Shown here piece after piece: positions 1 to 7,495 of a DNA stretch of 64,000 nucleotides. The notes under the pieces were generated by a model that searched no databases, was not told the DNA's origin, and saw only the letters and a list, made by a program, of their open reading frames with translations. The stretch is from Flavonifractor sp. An10 (GTDB taxonomy: Bacteria; Bacillota; Clostridia; Oscillospirales; Oscillospiraceae), in NCBI RefSeq assembly GCF_002161215.1, contig NZ_NFMB01000010.1:1-64000 (forward strand), read 5' to 3'. Position numbers and translations under genes: made by a program. The number at the start of each line of letters is the position of its first letter. Positions within the stretch are counted from its first letter, which is position 1.

Positions 1-44
1 AAAGGGAGTTTTTCTATCTTCTTTATCGCCATAGGCTTTTTTCT

Positions 45-68
45 ACCACTCGCCTAGCGAGTGGTTTT
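45..68 (+). terminator. Rho-independent terminator of an upstream gene
   Basis: Arms ACCACTCGC and GCGAGTGGT pair around a CTA loop and are followed by TTT. The polarity fits a plus-strand gene ending left of the window, of which nothing else is visible. Confidence 0.7.
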
Positions 69-75
69 GGGATAC

Positions 76-108
76 AAGAAGGACGGCTGAGGTTCAGCCG
101 TCCTTCTT
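76..108. terminator. Bidirectional hairpin after phoR
   Basis: A perfect 15-bp inverted repeat (AAGAAGGACGGCTGA and its complement) around a 3-nt loop lies 6 bp beyond the phoR stop codon. The arm ends supply short A and T runs on either side, so it could end transcripts from both directions. No long T tract follows on the minus strand. Confidence 0.6.
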
Positions 109-113
109 GGTGT

Positions 114-1847
114 TTACTTTTCCGCCAGGGGCAGGGTCACGGTAAACGTGGAGCCCTTGCCCACCTCGCTCTCCAGCCTGACGGTGCCGCCGTAGAGCTG
201 GACGATGTGCTTGACAATGGCCAGCCCCAGGCCGGTGCCGCCGTTTTTGCGGGCCCGGCCCTTGTCCACCCGGTAGAAGCGCTCGAACACCCGGCTCTGG
301 GCCTCCTCGGGGATGCCGATGCCGGTGTCGGCCACAGTGAGCACCGCCCGCCCGTCCTGGGTGCGCACCTGGACGGTGACGGAGCCGCCGGGCTCGGTGT
401 ACTTGATGCCGTTGCTGATCAGGTTGAGCATCAGCTCCTTGAGCCGTCCCTCGGGGACAGCCACCACGGCCTCCTCCCCGCTGAGGGTGAGGCGCACCTC
501 CGCCTGCTTGGCGGAGGGGGAGAGCAGCTCCACGGCGCTTTTGGCCACGGCGTTGGCGTCGGAGCGCTCCTCACACTGGTCGATGGCCACCGACTCCAGC
601 TCGGAGAGCTTGAGAATGTCGTTGATCAGGTCGATGAGCCGATCCACCTCCACGCCGATCATGGTGATGAACCGCTTCTGATCCTCCGGAGAGGCCACCA
701 TGCCGGAGGCCAGCATGTCGGTGAAGCCCTTGATGCTGGTCAGGGGGGTCTTGAGCTCGTGGGACACGTTGGCGGTGAACTCGCTGCGGATGCCCTCGGC
801 CTTTTTCAGCTCGGTGACGTCGGAGATCAGGATGGAGGTGCCCACGTCCTGGCCCTCATACTGGCGGCCCACCACCGGGGAGATGAACAGGCGCAGGCTG
901 CGGGCGTCGTCGGTGAGGGCGTCCACGTCCAGCACCACGGCGGTGCGGGTGTCCCTGGACTGCTGGATGGCCTCCCGCAGGCGGCGGCTGCGGGTGAAGA
1001 GCAGGGCGCCGTCCACCTCCTCCCCCTCGGGGAAGCCGAAGAGGTTCCGGGCCGCCCGGTTGATGGCCAGCACGTTCCCCTCGTCGTCCAGGAGAATCAG
1101 GCCCTCAGCCATGCAGTCCAGAATCAGGCCCACCTTGTCCCGCTCGGCGGTGATGGACTGGATGTACCCCCGCAGCCGCTCCACCAGCTTGTCGATGGTG
1201 CGCAGCAGCGGCCGCAGCTCGTCATACGCCCTGTCCGGATTCAGACCGGCGGGAGGCTCCTTGCCGTCCAGCACCCCCTGGAGGGCGGCGCCCACCGCAT
1301 CCAGAGGCGCGGCCGCCCGGTTGGCGGTGCGGCTGGCCAGGAGCAGAGTGAGGATCAGCGCGGCCGCGGCGGCCAGGGTGAAGCCGCCCACACTGCCCAG
1401 CGCCAGGCTGTTGATGGAGGACACGGGCATGGCCGCCCGTCCCACCATGTTGTCGGCAAACCGCTTGGCCACATAGAGCATGGAGGTGCCCACCGTATCG
1501 GACTGGCGCACCGCCTCGCCCCAGCCGGTGGCTTCGGCCTCCATCACCTCGGGCCGATCCTCGTGATCCTCCATGGCGGACACGTCGGCCTCGGAATCGG
1601 CCAGGACGGTGCCGTCGGTGTCGATGATGGTCAGGCGCTTGTCCGGCGCGGCCTGGCTGAACTGGCGGAGCAGCTCCTCCGGCTCGGTGATGGCGCTCTG
1701 GGCGTCCATCAGGGTGAGCAGCTCCTGTAGGGTATTCCGGGCCGCATCCATCTCCCGGCTGCGGAACATGAGGACGCCCACCACATTGGAAATGAGCAGG
1801 GCACACACCACGGTAAACAGGGTGGCGCCGATGATACGTTTTTTCAC
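114..1847 (-). CDS. phoR: PhoR-type sensor histidine kinase
   Basis: Membrane sensor kinase expected to phosphorylate the PhoP-type regulator encoded just upstream under phosphate limitation. The 577-residue protein has an N-terminal membrane helix (about 5-27), an extracytoplasmic region, a second helix near 150-172, a PAS-like segment (about 245-330), the phospho-acceptor box SHELKTPLTS with His near 363, and a C-terminal ATPase domain with N and G boxes (GTGLGLAIV). I chose the GTG start because GGGAGG lies 8 nt upstream; a longer frame reaches further back but has no ribosome site. It is the last gene of the pst-pho cluster, separated from phoP by about 280 bp holding a structured repeat that could reduce its expression. 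Assignment rests on architecture and context. Confidence 0.9.
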   Translation of the reverse strand: MKKRIIGATLFTVVCALLISNVVGVLMFRSREMDAARNTLQELLTLMDAQSAITEPEELLRQFSQAAPDKRLTIIDTDGTVLADSEADVSAMEDHEDRPEVMEAEATGWGEAVRQSDTVGTSMLYVAKRFADNMVGRAAMPVSSINSLALGSVGGFTLAAAAALILTLLLASRTANRAAAPLDAVGAALQGVLDGKEPPAGLNPDRAYDELRPLLRTIDKLVERLRGYIQSITAERDKVGLILDCMAEGLILLDDEGNVLAINRAARNLFGFPEGEEVDGALLFTRSRRLREAIQQSRDTRTAVVLDVDALTDDARSLRLFISPVVGRQYEGQDVGTSILISDVTELKKAEGIRSEFTANVSHELKTPLTSIKGFTDMLASGMVASPEDQKRFITMIGVEVDRLIDLINDILKLSELESVAIDQCEERSDANAVAKSAVELLSPSAKQAEVRLTLSGEEAVVAVPEGRLKELMLNLISNGIKYTEPGGSVTVQVRTQDGRAVLTVADTGIGIPEEAQSRVFERFYRVDKGRARKNGGTGLGLAIVKHIVQLYGGTVRLESEVGKGSTFTVTLPLAEK

Positions 1848-1872
1848 GAGCAAAGCCTCCCATCCAAAGGCG

Positions 1873-1940
1873 CAGGGGGAAGTCCCCCTCATCCGTCACG
1901 GCTTCGCCGTGCCACCTTCCCCCCGGCGGGGGAAGGTTCC
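1873..1940. repeat. Palindromic intergenic repeat (CATCCGTCACGGC type)
   Basis: Contains CATCCGTCACGGCTTCGCC and CCACCTTCCCCC with arms GGGGGAAG/CTTCCCCC and CACGGC/GCCGTG. From memory this resembles an interspersed palindrome seen in gut Oscillospiraceae genomes; I could not search for it. It abuts the phoR ribosome site and encodes no protein. Confidence 0.5.
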
Positions 1941-1949
1941 ATCGCCTCA

Positions 1950-2128
1950 CAGAGTCTGCCGGCCCCGCCGGCAAGAGAGAATCATAAATGTTTTTGGGGG
2001 AATTCATTTTCCCCAAAAACACCCCGACCCGCGCCGCGGGGCGCGAAACCAGGGGTATCGAGCCAAGTCGCCGGCGTTTCGCCGGCACGCAGGCTCGTAT
2101 CCAGGGGGCCTGGGGCCCCCTGGACTTT
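1950..2128 (+). repeat. Structured repeat, family A, copy 1 (B-type 3' module)
   Basis: Begins GCCTCACAGAGT, close to the GCCTCGCAGAGT of the other copies. Then follow stem I (TGCCGGC/GCCGGCA), linker AATCATAAAT, stem II (GTTTTTGGGG/CCCCAAAAAC), a GC-rich stretch, GGGGTATCG with a nested stem (CGAGCC/GGCTCG around CGCCGGCG/CGCCGGC), and a terminal hairpin CCAGGGGGCC/GGCCCCCTGG. The end ACTTTA runs into the phoP stop codon. It lies antisense inside the phoP-phoR operon. The 3' half matches 39483-39584 with paired changes. Its stem II loop is not ACATGYG. Confidence 0.7.
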
Positions 2129-2795
2129 ACGTCATCTTGTACCCCACGCCCCGAACCGTGGTGATCACGTCCTCCCCCAGCTTCTGGCGCAGGGCCTTGA
2201 CGTGCATGTCCACGGTGCGGGTCTCGCCGGTGTAGTCGTAGTCCCAGACGGCCTGGAGGATCTCGTCCCGGGTGAGGGCCACCCCCCGGCGGGTACACAG
2301 CAGCTTGAGCAGCTCAAACTCCTTGTAGGTCAGCTCCACCACCCGGCCGGCCTTTCGCACCTCCCGGGCGGCGGGGTCGATCTCCAGATCCCCCCAGGTG
2401 AGCAGCCGGTCGCTCCTGCGCTCGGTGCGGCGGAGCACCGCCTTCACCCGGGCCTGGAGCTCCATGATGCCGAAGGGCTTGACCACGTAGTCGTCCGCCC
2501 CGTTCTCCAGCCCGGCCACCCGATCCATCTCGGCGGTGCGGGCGGTGAGCATGATTACCGGCACGTCGGCGGTGTCCCTCCCCTCCCGCAGGCGGCGGAG
2601 GATCTCCAGCCCGTCCATGCCGGGGAGCATGATGTCCAGGATGTACAGGGCGGGCAGGCTCTGCCCCTCCTCCCCGGCGAAGAGGGCCTCGCCGGACTCA
2701 TAGGCCCGGACGGCATAACCCACCGATTGAAAATAGTAGCGGAGCATCTCCCGGATGCTCTCGTCGTCCTCCACGACCGCGATGGCCCTGGCCAT
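2127..2795 (-). CDS. phoP: PhoP-type response regulator (OmpR family)
   Basis: DNA-binding response regulator of 222 residues, expected to bind Pho boxes such as those upstream of pstS. The receiver domain (about 1-120) shows the acidic pocket EDD at 9-11, the phospho-acceptor D54 in LDIMLPGMDG, and the Thr and Lys switch residues (LTAR and VVKPFG). The C-terminal winged helix (about 130-222) includes LTYKEFELL and VRGVGYKM, typical of OmpR/PhoB. The ATG follows AGGAGGG by 7 nt and sits 12 bp after phoU, so translation is probably coupled. The 3' end touches a structured repeat. Confidence 0.93.
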   Translation of the reverse strand: MARAIAVVEDDESIREMLRYYFQSVGYAVRAYESGEALFAGEEGQSLPALYILDIMLPGMDGLEILRRLREGRDTADVPVIMLTARTAEMDRVAGLENGADDYVVKPFGIMELQARVKAVLRRTERRSDRLLTWGDLEIDPAAREVRKAGRVVELTYKEFELLKLLCTRRGVALTRDEILQAVWDYDYTGETRTVDMHVKALRQKLGEDVITTVRGVGYKMT

Positions 2796-2807
2796 GGCAG
2801 TCCCTCC

Positions 2808-3452
2808 TTACCCGAGAATTTCGCCGGTGACGCAGAAGATGGCCCACTGGGCGATGTTCACCGCGTGGTCGGCGGTACGCTCCAGGTACTTGGCGATGAT
2901 GATCAGGTCGATGGCCTGGTCGGCCTCCTCCCGGTTGTCCACAATGAGCTCCACCAGCTCGCTCTTGATGGTGCGGAAGTACTCGTCCACCTCGTCGTCC
3001 AGAGCGATGACGGCCTGGGCGGCCTCGGTGTCCCGGTTGACATAGGCGAAGATGGCCCGCTTGACCATCACGCCGGCCTTCTGGCTCATGGAGCGGATGT
3101 CGGCCAGGGTCTGGGTCTGCTTCTGGCCCTTGAGCAGCAGGGCAATCTCGGCGATGTTGGCGCACTGGTCGCCGATGCGCTGCAGGTCGGTGACCATCTT
3201 GAGGGCGGCGGAGATGGTGCGCAGATCCCGTGCCACGGGCTGCTGCTGCAGCAGCAGGCGCAGGCAGCGGTTCTCGATGTCCCGCTCCATCTGATCCATG
3301 GTCTTGGTCATCTCCACGGCGGACTTGGCGGCCGCCTCGTCGCCGGTGGTCAGGGACTCAATGACCACGTCGATGCAGTCCTCGGCCGCGGCGGCCATGT
3401 CGATCATCTCATAGTTGAGCTCCTGGAGCTCGGCGTCAAAGGTTTTTCTCAT
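2808..3452 (-). CDS. phoU: PhoU phosphate signalling protein
   Basis: Peripheral cytoplasmic protein that links the Pst transporter to the PhoR kinase and damps the Pho response when phosphate is plentiful. The 214-residue, mostly helical protein contains two copies of the PhoU three-helix bundle; the motif RDLRTISAALK in the first and ERTADHAVNIAQW in the second carry the metal-binding acidic/His pattern of the family. Length matches known PhoU. It lies between pstB and phoP, its usual place in Firmicutes, but a 186-bp structured repeat separates it from pstB. Confidence 0.95.
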   Translation of the reverse strand: MRKTFDAELQELNYEMIDMAAAAEDCIDVVIESLTTGDEAAAKSAVEMTKTMDQMERDIENRCLRLLLQQQPVARDLRTISAALKMVTDLQRIGDQCANIAEIALLLKGQKQTQTLADIRSMSQKAGVMVKRAIFAYVNRDTEAAQAVIALDDEVDEYFRTIKSELVELIVDNREEADQAIDLIIIAKYLERTADHAVNIAQWAIFCVTGEILG

Positions 3453-3476
3453 TGCGACCTCCTGATAATAGCTGGT

Positions 3477-3662
3477 TGAAAAGCCTCGCAGAGTTCGCGC
3501 CTATGGGCGCGAATCAAATACAAACCGGTTTTCCCGGCGACATGTGCGTCGGGGAAACCACCTCTCAGCCTGCAAGTGTGGAATTTGTCCGCAGCAGGCG
3601 GACAAATTCTGCGCGCGGCAGGCTGTATCTTTCTCAAAAAATCGGCTACGCCGATTTTTTGA
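3477..3662 (+). repeat. Structured repeat, family A, copy 2
   Basis: Starts AGCCTCGCAGAGTT (3482). Stem I is TTCGCGCC/GGCGCGAA, linker TCAAATACAAACC, stem II GGTTTTCCC/GGGGAAACC with inner CG/CG closing the loop ACATGTG (3540-3546). Stem III is GCCTGC/GCAGGC enclosing GTCCGC/GCGGAC. The terminal hairpin AAAAAATCGGC/GCCGATTTTTT is followed by GAC and the TTA that is the pstB stop codon read on the other strand. Stem sequences differ from the other copies but pairing is kept. It lacks the TGTCGAAAAA left end present in copies 3 and 6. Confidence 0.75.
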
Positions 3663-3663
3663 C

Positions 3664-4425
3664 TTATCCGAACCGGCCGGTGATATAGTCCTCGGTGCGC
3701 TTGTCCTTGGGCACGGAGAAGAGCTGGGTGGTGTCGCCGAACTCGATGAGCTGGCCCAGCAGGAAGAAGGCGCACTTGTCGGAGACGCGGGTGGCCTGCT
3801 GCATGTTGTGGGTGACGATGACGATGGTGTACTGGTTTTTCAGATCGGCGATCAGATCCTCAATCTTGGAGGTGGAGATGGGATCCAGGGCGGAGGTGGC
3901 CTCGTCCATCAGCAGGATGTCGGGCTCCACCGCCAGGGCCCGGGCGATGCACAGGCGCTGCTGCTGGCCGCCGGACAGGCCCAGGGCGGACTTTTTCAGG
4001 CGATCCTTCACCTCGTCCCAGATGGCCGCGCCCTGGAGGGACTTCTCCACAATGTCGTCCAGCTTGCTCTTGCTCTTGATGCCGTGGGTGCGGGGGCCGT
4101 AGGCCACGTTGTCATAGATGGACATGGGGAAGGGATTTGGCTTCTGGAACACCATGCCGATCTGCTTGCGCAGCCACGTCACGTCCACGCTGGGGTCGTA
4201 GATCTCGATGCCCCGGTACTGGATGGAGCCGGTGATCTTGATGCCGGGCACCAGGTCGTTCATGCGATCCAGGGTCTTGAGGAAGGTGGACTTGCCGCAG
4301 CCGGAGGGGCCGATGAGGGCCGTCACCTGCTTCTCGGGGATGTCCATGCTCACGTCCTTGAGGGCCTGCGTCGTGCCGTACCAGAGGTCCAGCCCCTTGG
4401 TTGACAGGATAATATTCTCGTCCAT
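3664..4425 (-). CDS. pstB: Phosphate ABC transporter ATP-binding protein
   Basis: ATPase that drives phosphate import through PstA/PstC. The 253-residue protein shows Walker [10 protein letters not shown] at 39-47, ABC signature LSGGQQQR near 145, Walker [12 protein letters not shown] near 170, and the His switch (IVTHNM) near 205. Length is that of a single-domain PstB. The ATG has AAGGAG upstream and lies 13 bp after pstA. The stop codon abuts the terminal hairpin of a structured repeat, so readthrough to phoU may be attenuated. Confidence 0.97.
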   Translation of the reverse strand: MDENIILSTKGLDLWYGTTQALKDVSMDIPEKQVTALIGPSGCGKSTFLKTLDRMNDLVPGIKITGSIQYRGIEIYDPSVDVTWLRKQIGMVFQKPNPFPMSIYDNVAYGPRTHGIKSKSKLDDIVEKSLQGAAIWDEVKDRLKKSALGLSGGQQQRLCIARALAVEPDILLMDEATSALDPISTSKIEDLIADLKNQYTIVIVTHNMQQATRVSDKCAFFLLGQLIEFGDTTQLFSVPKDKRTEDYITGRFG

Positions 4426-4438
4426 AAATCAGGGCTCC

Positions 4439-5320
4439 TTACTTTTTCTTTAGTTTCGCGCCCACCAGCTTGGCGGCCAGGTTGATGACCAGGGTGAGCA
4501 GCATCAGGATGGCGGCGATGGCGAAGGCCACGTCAAACTCGGCCCGCTCCCGGGCGTACACATACAGGGCCACGGTGAGGGAGGCGCCGGAGGAGTGGAT
4601 GAAGTTGTCGAAGGAGGCGAAGAAGTTGTTCAGGCTCATACCCATGCCGGCGGTAAAGAGCAGGGCGGCGGACTCGCCCACGATGCGGCCGATGGCCAGG
4701 ATGCAGCCGGTGACGATGCCGTCGATGGAGGAGGGCAGCACCACGGTGCGGATCATGTGCCACTTGCCCGCGCCCAGGCCCAGGGCGGCCTCCCGGTAGG
4801 ACTGGGGGACGGTTTTCAGGGACTCCTGGGTGGTGCGGATGATGGTGGGGATGGTGACGATCACCAGGGTGAGGGCGCCGGCCAGCAGGGAGGCCTGGAG
4901 GCCCAGCAGCTGGCAGAAGAACAGCATGCCCACCAGGCCGAAGATGATGGAGGGGATGCCGGTGAGGGTCTCGGTGGCGAACTCGATGGCGGCCACCAGC
5001 TTCCGGTTGCGGGCGTACTCGGTCAGGTACACCGCCGCCCCCACGCCCAGGGGGAGGATGATGATCAGGGTGATGACCACCAGGTAGACGGTGTTGAGGA
5101 TGTTGGGCAGGATGCCGATGGTGTCCTGGATGAAGCTGGGCTCCGTGGAGAGGAAAGACCAGCTGATGTGGGGCAGGCCCTGGATGAAGATATACCCGAT
5201 GATGAAGATCAGCAGGGCGCAGGTCAGGGCCGCGCAGAAATACAGCAGGAAGCGGAGCACCCGGTCATAGGCCTTCCGCCTGCCGGAGAGGGGCTGCATG
5301 GTAATCTTTTTGTCTTCCAT
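4439..5320 (-). CDS. pstA: Phosphate ABC transporter permease PstA
   Basis: One of two membrane subunits of the high-affinity phosphate importer. The 293-residue protein has about six hydrophobic helices, beginning at residue 20 or so, and the EAA-type loop (SYREAALGLGAGKWHMIRTV) that contacts PstB. The start is preceded by a weak GGGGTGAT site and lies 9 bp after pstC, consistent with coupling. Paralogous to the next gene; order pstS-C-A-B fixes the identity. Confidence 0.95.
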   Translation of the reverse strand: MEDKKITMQPLSGRRKAYDRVLRFLLYFCAALTCALLIFIIGYIFIQGLPHISWSFLSTEPSFIQDTIGILPNILNTVYLVVITLIIILPLGVGAAVYLTEYARNRKLVAAIEFATETLTGIPSIIFGLVGMLFFCQLLGLQASLLAGALTLVIVTIPTIIRTTQESLKTVPQSYREAALGLGAGKWHMIRTVVLPSSIDGIVTGCILAIGRIVGESAALLFTAGMGMSLNNFFASFDNFIHSSGASLTVALYVYARERAEFDVAFAIAAILMLLTLVINLAAKLVGAKLKKK

Positions 5321-5329
5321 ATCAGTATA

Positions 5330-6196
5330 TCACCCCTTCTTCCGTTTGAGAAGCGTGTTGAGAACCACATTGATAAGCATAATGAAGAGAAAGAGAACCA
5401 GAGCGATGGAGAACAGGGCCTGCCGCTGGAGGCCGGAGGCATAGGACATCTCGCTGGCCACGGCGGTGGTGAGGAAGCGGACGGACTTGAACAGCCCGGG
5501 CATGTTGGCCACGTTGCCGGCCACCATGATGATGGCCATGGCCTCGCCGATGGCCCGGCCGATGCCCAGCACGATGGAGGCGGCGATGCCGCTGGAGGCC
5601 GCGGGGACGGACACCCGGAACACGGTCTCGATGTGGGTGGCGCCCAGAGCCAGGGAGGCCTCCTCATACTCCTTGGGCACCGCCTTGAGGGCGGTTTCGG
5701 ACACGGAGATGATGGAGGGGAGGATCATGACGGCCAGCACGATGATGGCACAGAACAGGCTGGCGCCGTCGGGCAGGTTGAAGGCCACCCGCACCGCGGG
5801 CACCAGCACCATCATGCCGATGAGGCCGTACACCACCGACGGGATGCCGGCCAGCAGATCCACCGCCGGGCGCACCACGGCGGCCAGCCTGGGGGGCGCC
5901 ACCTTGGCCAGGAACACGGCGGTCATGAAGCCCACGGGCACGCCCAGCACAATGGCGCCGGCGGTGCCGTAGATGGAGGTGAGGATGAAGGGCAGAATGC
6001 CGAACTTGGGCTCTGCGGCGGTGGAGGCCCACTCGGTGCCGAAGAGGAAGTCGATCAGACCGATCTCCCGGATGGCTGGGATGCCGGAGATGATCAGATA
6101 GACGCTGATGAAGAGCACGAACACGATGGCGATGAAGCCGCAGGCGAAAAACACCAGGTTCATGATGGTCTCCATCGGTCGGAGCTTTTGTTTCAT
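5330..6196 (-). CDS. pstC: Phosphate ABC transporter permease PstC
   Basis: Second membrane subunit of the phosphate importer. The 288-residue protein has about six membrane helices (first near 10-35) and the permease signature EYEEASLALGATHIETV near residue 180. It follows pstS after a 188-bp spacer that contains a strong hairpin, an arrangement that lets the binding protein be made in excess of the permeases. Confidence 0.95.
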   Translation of the reverse strand: MKQKLRPMETIMNLVFFACGFIAIVFVLFISVYLIISGIPAIREIGLIDFLFGTEWASTAAEPKFGILPFILTSIYGTAGAIVLGVPVGFMTAVFLAKVAPPRLAAVVRPAVDLLAGIPSVVYGLIGMMVLVPAVRVAFNLPDGASLFCAIIVLAVMILPSIISVSETALKAVPKEYEEASLALGATHIETVFRVSVPAASSGIAASIVLGIGRAIGEAMAIIMVAGNVANMPGLFKSVRFLTTAVASEMSYASGLQRQALFSIALVLFLFIMLINVVLNTLLKRKKG

Positions 6197-6384
6197 GGCA
6201 GATTACCGGCCTTTCGTAGAATAACGCGTACAGAACAAAGGCGAAAGCCCTGAAAGCCGGGGCTTTCACAGCCCGTTGGCTTTGTCAGATGCGGGGATTT
6301 GGGGCTGATCACGCCGAAGGCCCCCTCGAAGCGAAGCCCGAGGGGGCAGATCCGGCATAAAGAGCAGGGTGTAATTGGTGGGGC
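6197..6384 (-). promoter_or_regulatory. pstS-pstC spacer with attenuating hairpins
   Basis: The 188-bp spacer holds an inverted repeat GCCCCCTCG/CGAGGGGGC (6320-6347) just after pstS, and a smaller hairpin GAAAGCC/GGCTTTC near 6255-6270. There is no long U tract, so partial termination or an mRNA processing/stability site is more likely than full termination. No small ORF is convincing here. Confidence 0.6.
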
Positions 6385-7284
6385 TTACTCGGCCACGGGC
6401 ACGGCGCCGGCGGAGGCGATCAGGTCGGCGGCATCGGTGGAGGTGGCCCAGTCCACGAACGCCTGGGCGGCGGGGGACAGCTCGGTGCTCTCGTTGATGA
6501 TGAAGTTGAAGTTACGCTGGATGGCGTAGGTGCCGTCCAGGACGGTCTCCTCGGTGGGAGCCACACCGCCCACGGTGAGGGCCTTCACGGTCTCGTCCAC
6601 GGCGGACAGGGAGGCGTAGCCGATGGCGTTGGGGTTGGAGGCCACGTTGGCGATCACCTCGCCGGTGGAGGTCAGCTCGTTCTGGTACACGCAGGTATCC
6701 TCGGTGCCGGTGATGGACTCAAAGCCGTCGCGGGTGCCGGAGCCGGCCTCACGGCCGATGGGCACGATCTGGCCGTCCTCGCCGCCCAGCTCAGACCAGT
6801 TGGTGATCTCGCCGGTGAAGATCTGGGCGATCTGCTCGATGCTCAGGTCGGCCACGGGGTTGTTGGGGTTGACAATGATGGCGATGCCGTCCTTGGCCAC
6901 GGTGATCTGTGTCACGCCGGTCTCGTCGTCGTGGAGGTCGCGGGAGGCCAGGCCGATGTCGCAGGTGCCGTCCTGGGCGCCGGTGACGCCGGCGCCGGAG
7001 CCGGAACCGGTGTAGTTGACGGTGATGCCGGGCTGCACCTCGGCAAAGCCCTCGGTCAGGTAGCCCATGACGCTCTCCATGGAGGTGGAGCCGTTGGTGT
7101 TGACGGTGCCGGTGAGCTGCTCAGCGGCGGGGGACTCGCTCTCGGGAGCCTCGGAAGCGGGAGCCTGGGACTCGGTGTTGGCGGCGGGGGACTCGGTAGT
7201 AGTGGTGGTGCCGCCGCCGCAGCCGGCCAGCATGCCCACGCACAGAGCGGCGGACAGCATCAGAGCAAGAGTTCTCTTCTTCAT
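6385..7284 (-). CDS. pstS: Phosphate-binding lipoprotein PstS
   Basis: Extracellular lipid-anchored receptor that delivers phosphate to PstCA. From the chosen ATG the signal peptide MKKRTLALMLSAALCVGMLAGC ends in the lipobox LAGC with Cys at 22, followed by a Ser/Pro/Glu linker of about 35 residues. The PBP-like fold shows the phosphate loops SGSGAGVTG and GREAGSGTRDGFE. A TTG nine bases upstream is in frame, but GGAG is spaced properly (10 nt) only for this ATG. First gene of the pst-pho cluster, with Pho-box-like sites upstream. Confidence 0.95.
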   Translation of the reverse strand: MKKRTLALMLSAALCVGMLAGCGGGTTTTTESPAANTESQAPASEAPESESPAAEQLTGTVNTNGSTSMESVMGYLTEGFAEVQPGITVNYTGSGSGAGVTGAQDGTCDIGLASRDLHDDETGVTQITVAKDGIAIIVNPNNPVADLSIEQIAQIFTGEITNWSELGGEDGQIVPIGREAGSGTRDGFESITGTEDTCVYQNELTSTGEVIANVASNPNAIGYASLSAVDETVKALTVGGVAPTEETVLDGTYAIQRNFNFIINESTELSPAAQAFVDWATSTDAADLIASAGAVPVAE

Positions 7285-7337
7285 GTCGTTCAATCTCCAA
7301 TCATGTAATGGTTTTGTTTCTCCTTGGAACGCTATTC

Positions 7338-7392
7338 AGTATATCGGCCGATTGTAAAGTTGTCCCCCATCAAATTGTAAAGATCATGTAAA
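7338..7392 (-). promoter_or_regulatory. Pho-box promoter of the pst operon
   Basis: On the minus strand two TTTACA hexamers are spaced exactly 5 nt (plus-strand TGTAAA at 7387-7392 and 7376-7381), with a third at 7353-7358, two helical turns further. This is the B. subtilis PhoP pattern of TT(A/T)ACA repeats with 11-bp period. A -10-like TATACT (plus 7338-7343) follows the last hexamer; no good -35 is present, as expected for an activated promoter. Confidence 0.75.
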
Positions 7393-7426
7393 GTCCTTCT
7401 GCCCCATAGCTTTCCCGTCTTTACAC

Positions 7427-7457
7427 AAAAAATTCGCCCCCGGAATGGGGGCGAATT
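7427..7457 (-). terminator. Terminator of the SLH metalloprotease gene
   Basis: Arms AAATTCGCCCCC and GGGGGCGAATTT pair, and on the minus strand a run of six T follows. It lies 39 bp beyond the stop codon of the gene ending at 7496 and insulates it from the pst promoter. Confidence 0.85.
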
Positions 7458-7495
7458 TAGGGGAATTGAATAAAGCGGCTCCGGGCCCTCCGGCA

